A stretch of 64,000 bases of DNA from Taxillus chinensis (Eukaryota; Streptophyta; Magnoliopsida; Santalales; Loranthaceae): the NCBI GenBank assembly GCA_023512835.1, contig CM042085.1, positions 50,215,569 through 50,279,568 on the forward strand. Direction: 5' to 3'. Below the pieces are notes generated by a model. The model had not been told where the DNA came from. It saw nothing but the letters and a program-made list of their open reading frames with translations, and did not search any database. Positions 54,207 through 64,000 of this stretch are shown here, in pieces; the stretch's first letter is position 1, and every line of letters begins with the position of its first letter. The position numbers were made by a program, and so were the translations under genes.

Positions 54207-56511
54207 TGTAAAGACCCGTATCAGTGTGTGACCGGAGTTAGGCCCTGAATAGACATTGAAATATCTATTCGGCAGCGTGGCCTTGGTGTTATTTTATGTT
54301 ATTTATTTTTGATAATATGATGAGTATTAAAATATATTTAGACATGTCGTTATTATTACGTGATTATTATTAATCCGAACATTTAATGTTGAGGCCAGAT
54401 TATTATTATTATTGTTATTATTTTGTTATTAGTATTTAAATGATTTAAGAGTACCTGAGGGTAATGTTTATAATGAATGATTACTATTACTCTTACTCAT
54501 TTTATTTATTATTAGTGGATTAAGAGTATTATTCAAAGTTATTATTATTATTATTATAGAGTATAAATAGGAGGAACTAGGGTAGAAACCCTATTTTTGG
54601 CTGTGCGTGCGCACTTGGCAGGGGGAGCACAGGTTTGGAGCAGCGAGATTTGAAGCAAACTGTCGAGTTGATCATTCAAGGCTATAATCAGGTAGGTGCT
54701 CTTGATCGTCTGTTACCTCATTGCTTAAGCACAAACGGAAAGAACTAGTATCTTAATTCTTTATGGGTTTAAACACATGTTCAATTTTGTTACTCGATAT
54801 TTTGTATCTCGAGTTTTGTGCTTGCGTCGTGTCATGGGTGCGATAGCACCGTCGGATGGGGTTGTCACAAGCGGCGGCATGGGCAACGACTTCAACGGCA
54901 TCTAGGGCGACGACTACAAGCAGCGGCGGCAGCGAGTTGTTGTACCCGACGTGCGACGGCAAGGCGAGGACGGATCCCTGCGCGCCGGAGAGAGAGAGAG
55001 AGAGAGAGTCGCAGCCCACTCGGAGAGGGAGGAAGAAGGTTGGGTACGGCAGCGAGAGAGAGTCGCGGCACACTCGGATCCCTGCCGCCCCGTGGCTGCC
55101 GCGCATCTGCACGCCAGCGAGAGAGACGGGGCGACGGCGTCTGCCGTCGGTGGTTGCCGTGCGCCCGCGATCCGGTGAGAGGAACAGAGATGGAGATGGA
55201 GCGACGGCCGTCGCCCATGGTCGAGCACTCACGACCCGCGTGAGTGGAGGACGAGGGATGGGGGAAGCGGCGTCGCTTCGTCCCCGAGTCCTGACTGGCC
55301 CAAGTGGGCTGGTTTCTTTTTTTTTTTTTAAAACAAAAGGGGTATATATATATATATGAGAATAAATGAATATGAAAAAAAGGGTGTTTTGTGTTATATT
55401 AAGATGTATTCGACATCTTAAATTGTGATTGAATATTAACCATATATATATATATAGTTCTTTTGTATAGTTCTTTTGTTTTACTTGGCATTTAAATATT
55501 AACTGTAACTGAATATTGATGGTGTGATTATAAGTGCATAATTAAAATATTTCTATGCTACATTTGGAACTTAAATTTATTATCTGTTTAGTGAATTCGT
55601 ATAAATGAACATACACGTATACGTATACAAATAACCACTGTGGCTTGTAATAATTGGATTGATGATTTTAATGCTTGTAGGATTGTTGTACTAAGTTCTG
55701 ACTCTTGGAAAACCTGTTTATTGATTATGAGTGTGAATCTTGTGTTTAAATTGATGTCGATTAATTGGGAGTGTGGATAATTGTCATGAAATTGGTTGGG
55801 TTAATTGTGGGTCCCACATAGGGAGCGAGGCGCGGGTCCCCTATGTGGCTGGTAACCCAGGTCCCATATGTGGCGGTTGTCATTAAGGACACCACAGGTC
55901 CCACATATGGTCGACTAGTAGTGTTTTGAATTCGGAGTTGGTAGTGGGAATCCCGTGGAAAGATGAATGAGACGTAATGACTTGTTTATGATCTAATGAT
56001 ATTTAATTATGATAGAATGTGACACTACACTGGCACAAGAATACACCGATCATACGAATTAGGAATTTATGTAATAGAGGCGAAGATGGGGATTACCTGG
56101 GCATTCGTGCTCACCCTACTTTATTTCTATTACTTATAGGTTGTAGTGAGTAGCTGTTGGAGCCATAGCAGAGCGGGACGGGACACCTTTGAGTAGGATA
56201 TCTTCTATAGAATTTGCCTATTTTCTATTATTTATAATTTCTCCAGACTAGGGTCCGTGATAGTTGTATTAACTTGGATAGCGGGACCATGTTACTTTGT
56301 GTTTATGGGTGTTGTTTGAATTCAGTAATGTTGATTGCACTGGTAATTATTGGTTGATTGCATGTTGTATTTGGACCATTGGAATGTACAATTTCACCCC
56401 TGTTGTGGAGTTGTACTTGTGGTCGATCACCTTTTCCCTCGACCCCTGTAGTGTGGGCGTGGGGGAGTCGCGTTCCTAGTTCTGTTGGTTTCAGGATATG
56501 GGGGCGTGACA
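54207..56511 (+). repeat. Tek4 3' LTR (2305 bp)
   Basis: It begins TGTAAAGACCCG after the polypurine tract and ends GGGGGCGTGACA next to the ATTTC duplication. TATAAATA at 54562-54569 is intact. GA tract is short (54988-55008). It aligns base for base with the 5' LTR apart from scattered transitions and small gaps near 55830, 56080 and 56415. Confidence 0.95.
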
Positions 56512-57235
56512 ATTTCGGCCCGAAACTCAATTATACCCATTAAATCTCCATTTTTAAGCACTAATTCATCCCACTAATGGCTTTCTAGCTCATCCTAGCC
56601 ATCTTAGGCTACCAAAACAACATCAATTCATACAAAAACAACAAAAATCGAGTTTCTCAAACTCTAGGGTTCATACTTCCAATTCCACAAATTGGGGTTA
56701 ATTAACATGTTTTAGCTACTCTAGCAAGTATAATCAACGATATATGAGTGAGAAGAATGAATCCCTATCTCGACTTTGGCTGATTTGAGCTCCGGATCGT
56801 CAATTCCTCTCTCCTCTTCTCTTTCTCTCTCCTCTTCTCTTTCTCTCTCTAGAAAGGCAAGCACGTAAAACACTTAGGGATTTGAGTTCTTCACTGCCTA
56901 TTTATACTTTCCCACATTTAATTCATTAAAATATCAAAATTACCCTCACAGGGTCCCGACTCCAAATCGAGCCCAATTACTGTCAAAATGCTCCGTTTAA
57001 CGAGTACATCACTATACTGAGGTTTGTTTTTCCAAATAAGCCCTCGAATACAAAGTCACCTGACCATACTACAAAAATCCCAAAATTAGCTTTTCGGGGC
57101 TCCGACTCCAAATTGGGCCCACTCACAGTCAAAACTCTCTATTCGACGAATACGTCATCGTACTGATATTCACGTCCCTCGATGTGCATTCCATCACATG
57201 GCTCTCTCCCAGAACCCCAAACATGGGTCCTTAAA
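56512..57235 (-). repeat. Tek3 3' LTR, part B (U3 side, right of Tek4)
   Basis: After the duplicated ATTTC (56512-56516) the LTR resumes and matches 62286-63008. A minus-strand TATAAATA lies at 56899-56906 behind a CT/GA-rich patch. The U3 start reads TTTAAGGACC on the minus strand at 57235, where the other LTR has TGTAAGGACC, so the terminal G has changed. Confidence 0.92.
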
Positions 57236-57828
57236 TCCTCTCCCCCTTAAAAGCTTTTCGTCCCCGAAAAGAAACATAAGAGCCAAACAATAACACAAAA
57301 TTACACTCAAACTCAACAAATCCATCGCAAAAGCCAAACTCACTCACAAATATGCCACACAACTCAGAGCTCACAACAAGCCAAAACAGGCACAAACAAC
57401 CCCACAAGAAAGTCACAACTCACAAAGACACTTACCTATCCAATACATGTTTAACCAAATAGATCACATATATCACATATATTCAACACCACAAAGCCAT
57501 ATTCAATGCCACAAAGCCACATATCACATATTACCTCATATCACATATCACCTCATATCACATATCACATATGTGAAACCAAACAAAACACAAAATAATG
57601 GCATATCTCACATGTGCACAAACCCACCTAAACGAACGCAAGAATAACACATAAACAATAAACAATAAACACACGAAGCACATCATACACCTAATAAACA
57701 CGAAAACACAAACCCAAGAAACACACCATACACATAAGAAACACGAACCCACATATCTCATATGTGCATAATACCACATCACATAAGACAGAGCACATAC
57801 CATATAAGGCTTTCACCACCTCCCTCCC
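57236..57828 (-). other. Tek3 3' noncoding region with polypurine tract and CACATAT repeats
   Basis: AAGGGGGAGAGGA on the minus strand (57236-57248) is the polypurine tract next to the 3' LTR. Bases 57450-57605 hold many irregular CACATATCAC and CCTCATAT words. About 590 bases separate the tract from the pol stop, longer than in Tek4 (250), and no gene is supported. Confidence 0.8.
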
Positions 57829-60800
57829 TCAAGATTGTTCATCCTCGAACAACTCGGGGTAATGCTCCCGCATCTCTGCCTCGCGTTCCCATGTCTCCTC
57901 CTCCATGCCACGGTGTCTCCACAAGACACGAACCAAAGGGATAGCTTTGCCTCACAAAAGCTTTTGCCGCCTGTCCACGACCCGAACAGGAACCTCAACA
58001 ACAGAGATATCATCAGCAATATCCAGATCACCCCAATCGATCACATGAGCTAGGTCTGGATGATATTTGCGCAACTGCAACACGTGGAACACACTGTGCA
58101 CCCTGCTCAATCGTGGCGAAAGAGCCAATCGATACGCCACAGGACCAACTCGGTTCAGAATCTCAAAAGGACCAATAAATCTCGGCGATAGTTTGGAAGC
58201 CTTCCCAAACCGTCGATGTCCTTTCCTCGGGGACACACGGAGGAATACATGATCGCCCACTGAAAACTCTAAAGGCCTCCGCCTCTGATCCGCATAGGAT
58301 TTCTGCCTACTCTAGGCTGTCAATAGACACTGACGGATCATTTTCACCTTCTCGGTGGCCTCCTGAACCAGCTGTGGTCCCAAGAGAGCGGCCTCGCCCA
58401 CCTCAGTCCAACACAAAGGAGACCGACAAGGCCTCCCATATAATGCCTCAAATGGTGCCATCCCAATGGACACCTGATAGCTGTTGTTGTAAGCAAACTC
58501 CACCAATGGTAGGTGAGTGGCCCACGAACCCCCAAAATCCAACACACATGTTCGCAGCATATCCTCCAAGGTCTGGATCGTCCTCTCAGACTGACCATCC
58601 ATCTCAACATGAAAAGCTGTACTCAAGTTTAGCTTTGTCCCCAAAGCCTCCTACAAACCTGCCCAAAAGTGGGATGTAAACCTCGCATCCCTATCCGATA
58701 CAATAGATGAGGGCACCCCATGCAACCTCACGATCTCACTGATATACAGCTGGCTCAAAGCCCTAATGGGATCCCGCTCCCTTATTGCTAGGAAATGGGC
58801 TGATTTTGTTAGCCGATCCATAATAACCCAAATCATGTCCTTCCTCCCCGAGGTAGGTGGAAGTCCTATCACGAAATCCATCGTAATGTGATCCCATTTC
58901 CACTCTGCCACTGCTAAGGGCTGCAACATACCCGCTGGACGCTGGTGCTCCGCCTTTACCTGTTGGCAGGTAAGGCATGCAGAAACAAACTCTGCCACAT
59001 CCCTCTTCATCCTAGGCGACCAAAAATGTCTCCGAAGAGAATGGTACATCTTGGTGCCTCCTGGATGAACAACAACTCTGGACTGATGGAACTCCCTCAT
59101 CACATCCCTACGAAGAGGAGACGCCACAATCAGATGCCCCTGAAAGGTCAACTCATGCTCAGGACCCTCAGCCCAATCTCCTGCTAGCTCCCCAGCTAAA
59201 ATCCGTGCACGGAGTGCCTCGCACTCATTATCCCCCAATTGTCCCTCTCGGACTCGCTGATATAACTCAGGCACCATAACAATAAGGCTCAAAAGCATTC
59301 CTCTCTCAGAGGTACTAGGCTGGAGCTGCAATATAGCCAACTGCTCCATTAGTTTCCACTCTCTCATAGCCACCTCGGCCTTGCCCTTCCTACTCAGGGC
59401 ATCTGCCACCACATTCCCCTTACCAGGGGTATATGCAAGGGTAAAATCAAATGTCTGTAGATACTCTATCCACCGTCGCTGCCTCAGGTTCAAATCCTTC
59501 TGGGTAAAGATATACTGAAGACTCTGATGGTCTGTATACACCACAAACTTGTCTCCCATAAGATAATGCTGCCAACTCTTTAAGCCAAAGATCACTGCCA
59601 CCAACTCTAAATCATGTGTGGGGTAGTTCAACTCATGAGGTTTCAACTGCCTTGAACCATACGCAATCACATTGCGTTCCTGCATCAGCACACACCCCAG
59701 GCCTACTCTGGACGTATCACAATACACCTCATAAGGCACCCCGTCTCGTGGTAACCTCAACACTGGCGCGGTCGTCAACCGAGCTTTCAAAGTCTGAAAA
59801 GCCTGTTGGCACTTGTCAGTCCATTCAAATTTGACCCCCTTCCGAGTCAATGCTGTCAAAGGTGCTGACAAACAGGAGAACCCCTCCACAAAGCGCCGAT
59901 AATACCCTGCCAAGCCCAAAAAGCTCCTAATCTCAAACACATTCACTGGCTCCTCCACGATAACACTGCCTCAATCTTAGCTGGGTCCACTCGGACTCCT
60001 CCAGTTGATACCACATGGCCAAGGAAATGCACTTCCTGCATCTAAAAGTAACACTTACTGAACTTGGCATACAGCTGATACTCCCTCAATGTTTGCAAAG
60101 CTATAGCCAAATGTTCCTCATGCTCCATTCTGGTCTTGGAGTACACAAGGATGTCATCAATGAATACCACCACAAAGGAATCCAAGTAAGGAGCACCTGG
60201 TTCATTAACTGCATAAAGACTGCTGGTGCATTAGTAAGCCCAAAAGGCATCACCAACCACTCATAATGCCCATATTGACACCGAAAAGCGGTCTTGGGGA
60301 TATCCTCCTTCCTGACTCTCAACTGATGATACCCCGATCTCAAATCTATCTTTGAAAACCACTGAGCCCTGCTCAACTGATCAAACAAGTCATCTATTCG
60401 AGGTAATGGGTATTTGTTATTTACCGTTACTTGGTTAGTTTTCTGTAATCAATGCACAACCGCAGCGTCCCATCTGCTTTCTTGGCAAAAAGTACTGGAG
60501 CACCCCAAGGCGAAGTACTCGGTCGAATAAATCTCTTGCCCTCTAGTTCCTCTAGTTGTTTCTGCAGCTCTCTTAACTCTGCAGGCCCCATCCGATAGGC
60601 CACCTGCAAGATAGGCCCTACCCCCGGTAGCAACTCAATACAAAACTCTATACCCCTCTCAGGTGGTAGACTCCACAACTCCTCTAGAAACACATCCTGG
60701 AATTGGTCCACGATCACTGGCCACACTCTCTTCTCTACATTCCCCTCGGCAAATGTGAGTGCTGCCAATCTATGAGTAATGGCGCCCCACTGCTCCACCA

Positions 60801-61398
60801 TCGGTCCAGCTCGACTCGCCTCACGATCCCATTCACCCAACAAGGTGCAAGGAAGCCCTGTCGGTGACACAAAAGATACCCGCCGTCTATAACAATTAAT
60901 AGTAACTTGGAAGGTTCTCAACCAATCCATGCCCAAAATCAAATCAAATGCCCTCAAAGGCATGACATATAAGTCAAATGACAACTCTACATCACCCACG
61001 GTGAGAATACACTGGCGACTCACCTGTCGCACCTCGTAGATACCACTCACTAGTGATTCAATAGACAGTGGTCTCTCAACTGCACCACTCTCTAAGCCAA
61101 GGCTATTCACTACAGACTCAGCAACAAAGGAACATGATGCACCCGTATCAAATAAAACAGATACAAGTGTGCGAGAAATCAAAATCGTACCTCGTACAAC
61201 TGAAGGTCCTGCCCCGCCCTCGATAGTTGAGGATGGAACCTCTGCCTCCTCCTGTGGTGTCGTGGTCAAGGCAAACACTCTGCCCTGAGCTGCACTACCA
61301 GTAGCCTCACTCCTCTGTCCTCTCTCCTCTGTACGGATCCCACTCTGGACCCCTCCACCTCCATGTGGCCGCCTCTCTGGCCTCCCCTGAGGTCTAGA
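57829..61398 (-). pseudogene. pol: Tek3 pol: protease, RT, RNase H, integrase, chromodomain
   Basis: Protease near 61160 reads [13 protein letters not shown] is spread over frames at 60550-60100, with [33 protein letters not shown] and a frameshift after MNQV near 60195 that breaks the catalytic FIDDI box. RNase H and integrase (59958-58651) are open for 435 codons with CDTS (Ala to Thr beside the catalytic Asp), TDHQSL, an HHCC finger (CLTCQQ intact), VIMDRL and SDRDARF. A TAG at 58651 replaces an expected Gln. Integrase continues (58644-58312, DGQSERT) and the chromodomain region ends at 57829. TGA at 57952 replaces Arg in LRGKAIPLV. Confidence 0.93.
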
Positions 61399-61716
61399 CT
61401 AACTAGAACCTACCTGACCACCCTGCCACTGACGGGCTGGTCTCTCCCCTGGAGCTCTAAACTGGGTGTCACCTCGGACACTCTGTGCTACCCCTCCAGC
61501 ACCACTCGTACTACCTTTGCTACGGCACACTCTGCTTAAGTGCCCCTCTTGCCCACAAGTACGGCATGTCAAATGTCTCCGGGGACACTCCCGTTTCCAG
61601 TGTCCTGGATCCCCACAACACAAACAACCTCCTGGTGGACCACCCGTCGAACCCCCCCCCCCCCCGTCTCCCACTAAGGTGGGACCTCGCTGGCACCACT
61701 AGAGCCTGACCCCTCT
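61399..61716 (-). pseudogene. gag: Tek3 gag C-terminus with two CCHC knuckles
   Basis: CLCCGDPGHWKREC and CRTCGQEGHLSRVC (about 61610-61530) are intact and match Tek1. A run of 14 C at 61652-61665 codes for glycines on the minus strand. TAG at 61399 replaces the expected Gln of the gag-pol linker, and protease continues in the same frame. Everything upstream of about 61716 (capsid, leader, primer site) is gone, joined directly to the middle of the 5' LTR. Confidence 0.9.
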
Positions 61717-63008
61717 CTCTATCCTTATGTCTTGACCAAGAGAGAGGATTCTCGTAGAAGCTATTTTCTTGAAACAAAAAGTCCCGGCATTGGCTCCCCA
61801 TAGCATAACTAAGATAATCTAAATTTTGGGGATTTTTCTGAGGGGTCTAACCCCACTTTCCAAAAAGTCACCACTACGAACTTTTGAAGATTTCCGAGAT
61901 TTTACACTAAATCCCATTTTTCACATTTTGAAGGAGGGGGAATTAATTTTTCTAGTATTTTTCTTTGAATCCAAATGGGGGGTATTTCGTTATTTACATT
62001 GTAACTTCAGTATAATACTTAAAAATGTGTAGATGGGTATGGGTTACAATGTAAATAGTCCAGTCCAGTGAAACTTGAACTGCTCTAGAACTGCACTGCC
62101 CAACTACTCGAGACACCCTGCTCGAGACACCTTGCTCGACGCTGCTCAACACTCTAGGCTCGCGCAACATGCTCAACGCTCCCTGCTCGAGGCTCCTGCT
62201 CGAGGCTCCTGCTCGATGCTCTGCTCGAGGCTAGCCTCGAGCAATTACCCAGTCGCGAACTGTCAACTGCGTTCTTCCCGATTTCGGCCCGAAACTCAAT
62301 TATACCCATTAAATCTCCATTTTTAAGCACTAATTCATCCCACTAATGGCTTTCTAGCTCATCCTAGCCATCTTAGGCTACCAAAACAACATCAATTCAT
62401 ACAAAAACAACAAAAATCGAGTTTCTCAAACTCTAGGGTTCATACTTCCAATTCCACAAATTGGGGGTTAATTAACATGTTTTAGCTACTCTAACAAGTA
62501 TAATCAATGATATAGGAGTGAGAAGAATGAATCCCCTACCTCGACTTTGGCCGATTTGAGCTCCGGATCGTCAATTCCTCTTTTCCCCCTTCTCTTTCTC
62601 TCTCCTCTTCTCTTTCTCTCTCTAGAAAGGCAAGCACGTAAAACACTTAGGGATTTGAGTTCTTCACTGCCTATTTATACTTTCCCACATTTAATTCATT
62701 AAAATATCAAAATTCCCTCACAGGGTCCTGACTCCAAATCGAGCCCAATTACTGTCAAAATGCTCCGTTTAACGAGTACATCACTGTATTGAGGTTTGTT
62801 TTTCCAAATAAGCCCTCGAATATAAAGTCACCTGACCATACTACAAAAATCCCAAAATTAGCTTTTCGGGGCTCTGACTCCAAATCGGGCCCACTCACAG
62901 TCAAAACTCTCTATTCGACGAATACGTCGTCGTACTGATATTCACATCCCTTGATGTGCATTCCATCATATGGCTCTCTCCCAAAACGCCAAACACGGGT
63001 CCTTACAG
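61717..63008 (-). repeat. Tek3 5' LTR, truncated to 1292 bp
   Basis: It matches 45743-46330 plus 56517-57235 of the 3' LTR without the Tek4 insertion, and shows the empty ATTTC site at 62281. The minus-strand TATAAATA lies at 62672-62679 and the CTGCTCGA cluster at 62095-62245. The last 700 bases of the LTR (U5/R side), equivalent to 45041-45742, are deleted. Confidence 0.93.
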
Positions 63009-64000
63009 TATGTTATAGAGTATCTTGGCATCCAGGGAGCAATCCAGACGATGTCTTCTTCCTTTAAGTCCTGCAGCTTCTTCTTCCAGTCTTCAACTCC
63101 TTTGGGCAGAATCCACTTACTGAGCAGGATGTCCAATAGTGTGGTATAAGGCAACTGGTATACCGATGTGAAGTTGGGGATAGCACAGGGGAGATGTCCC
63201 TTTAGCCAAGTGCAGAAAAGTGGTAAGCAGCCAGTGAACTGTCCAGAACCACGAGTTCTCAGATCGGAAAGGGAACGGATAGTATCTGCTAAGATAGCCA
63301 TGGTGAGATCACAACCTTGCACCACTTGCCGCACCACGTCAATGACTGCCCTGTCTACATATGCCGAGATGCGCGAAAAAATGACTAACCCGTAGATGGC
63401 TAGGGTCAAAAGCCGATGAAATCCTATTTCTGTAGTGGTCAACATAACCTCCTAGATAGTTTCCCATGATAGCTGCTCTCGCCCCTTGCGGTTTACCAGA
63501 AAAGGTGCTTTCCAAATTGGGACCTCCATCATGTCAGTAAAAGTTCTTCGTCCCGCCCTTCTTGGATCAGGTAAGTAAACTTTCCTTCGGTGATCTTCTG
63601 GTATGTCAAGCAGTCTTCTATATTCGTCTACAGTAGGAACAAGGTTAATGCCATTGAAGTTGAAGCATTTACGCCTTGGCTCCCAAAAGTGAAGTGCAGC
63701 TTGGAGCATGTCTCTATCAACTGGTAAGTCGGTTAAATGCAGTAAATCGCCAAATTGTCAGACATAAGCAATCTTTCTTTCATCCGCCCACTAACTCCAC
63801 TTGGCCCATAACTCACTAGTGAAGTCTTGTGAAAATTCTACTATGACCCGATCTGCCTTGTGCAACTCTCCCGGTGGAAAGTCTCATAGACGGCGTTGGA
63901 TTTCACTGGATGCTTGAGCCACTTCAGTAGCAGTCTCCTTCTCCCATACACCCTCTAACAGATGACTAAATGTTGCCATGCACCCTATATGAATGACATG
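63009..64000 (-). pseudogene. TAT ORF1 N-terminal part (DUF7745-like), continuing past the window edge
   Basis: One minus-strand frame runs from the window edge to 63009 with stops at 63452, about 63770, 63800 and 63885. Landmarks are MLQAALHFWEP, NLVPTVDEYRRLLDIP, ILADTIRSLSDL, GQFTGCLPLFCTWLKGHL and VWIAPWMPRYSITY. These recall plant DUF7745 hypothetical proteins, from memory. The frame is cut at the GTATG target duplication (63009-63013) and resumes at 45040. It belongs to the same TAT element as 40021-45040. Function unknown. Confidence 0.75.

Larger units (their letters stand above)
46331..56511 (+). mobile_element. Tek4: full-length Tekay/Del-like chromovirus, target duplication ATTTC
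   Basis: 10,181 bases with two LTRs (46331-48719 and 54207-56511), a tRNA-Met primer site, gag, protease, RT, RNase H, integrase with chromodomain and a polypurine tract. ATTTC flanks it at 46326-46330 and 56512-56516, and the empty site is visible in the other Tek3 LTR at 62281. LTRs differ by about six substitutions, all transitions, in roughly the first 365 aligned bases by eye, so this is the youngest element here. Gag and protease are broken, so it is not autonomous. Confidence 0.96.
45041..63008 (-). mobile_element. Tek3: Tekay/Del-like chromovirus inserted in TAT ORF1, target duplication GTATG
   Basis: The outer edges are CGTCACATCC at 45041 (terminal TG changed to CG) and GGGTCCTTACA at 63008. 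They are flanked by GTATG at 45036-45040 and 63009-63013. Removing 45041-63013 rejoins TAT ORF1 in frame. The minus-strand order is truncated 5' LTR (63008-61717), gag knuckles, pol, 3' noncoding region and 3' LTR (57235 to 45041). That LTR is itself split by Tek4. Primer site, most of gag and part of the 5' LTR are deleted. Confidence 0.93.

Noticed and set aside
54753..55359. Similar open frames in the other Tek4 LTR
   Set aside because: These are the LTR counterpart of 46877-47465, with the frame changed by the shorter GA tract, as expected for noncoding sequence.

Overview
The window is plant intergenic DNA made almost entirely of nested, decaying LTR retrotransposons. I see no host gene, tRNA, rRNA or CRISPR array. 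The evidence for an angiosperm is a set of plant-type lineages primed by initiator tRNA-Met: Tekay/Del-like Ty3/gypsy chromoviruses, Sirevirus-like Ty1/copia elements, a Tat/Ogre-like gypsy element and an Athila-like tail. The species cannot be told from the sequence. Element names below (Tek1-4, SirA1-3, SirB, ATH, TAT) are local labels.

Layout. 1-3060: Tek1, a chromovirus fragment (+). 3061-12066: SirA1, the 3' three quarters of a Sirevirus (+) with its 3' LTR. 12067-16039: SirA2, the 5' LTR plus gag of the same family (-). 16040-27319: SirB, a second Sirevirus family (-) with gag, protease and integrase but no reverse transcriptase or RNase H. 27320-34636: Tek2, a chromovirus (-) with one LTR and a solo LTR (30500-31994, target duplication GTAGG) in its leader. 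34637-37558: ATH, the 3' part of an Athila-like element (+). 37559-40020: SirA3, an LTR (-) with a large internal duplication. 40021-45040 and 63009-64000: TAT (-), split by a nested insertion. 45041-63008: Tek3, a chromovirus (-) inserted in ORF1 of TAT with target duplication GTATG. 46331-56511: Tek4, a full-length chromovirus (+) inserted in the 3' LTR of Tek3 with target duplication ATTTC. TAT is therefore older than Tek3, and Tek3 is older than Tek4.

Most notable biology. Three elements from different lineages (SirA1, SirB, ATH) carry the same kind of extra gene between pol and the 3' polypurine tract, the place where env-like genes sit. It has an N-terminal domain resembling the family called 'putative plant transposon protein', a low-complexity or coiled-coil middle, and a C-terminal Ulp1/SENP-like (C48) cysteine protease domain. 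The His and Asp-to-Cys framework is recognisable in all three. In the two Sirevirus families the gene is preceded by what looks like its own plant promoter: a TATA-like box followed by a telo-box-containing, pyrimidine-rich 5' leader.

Every element is disabled. Stops occur repeatedly where an aligned relative in the window has Gln, Trp or Arg, which fits C-to-T decay of methylated cytosines. The best preserved reading frame is the 892-codon RT-RNase H-integrase-chromodomain segment of Tek4 (51273-53951), but its integrase zinc finger has lost two ligands. Boundaries given to the base rest on terminal TG/CA, primer sites or target duplications. Other junctions are good to about 10-20 bases.
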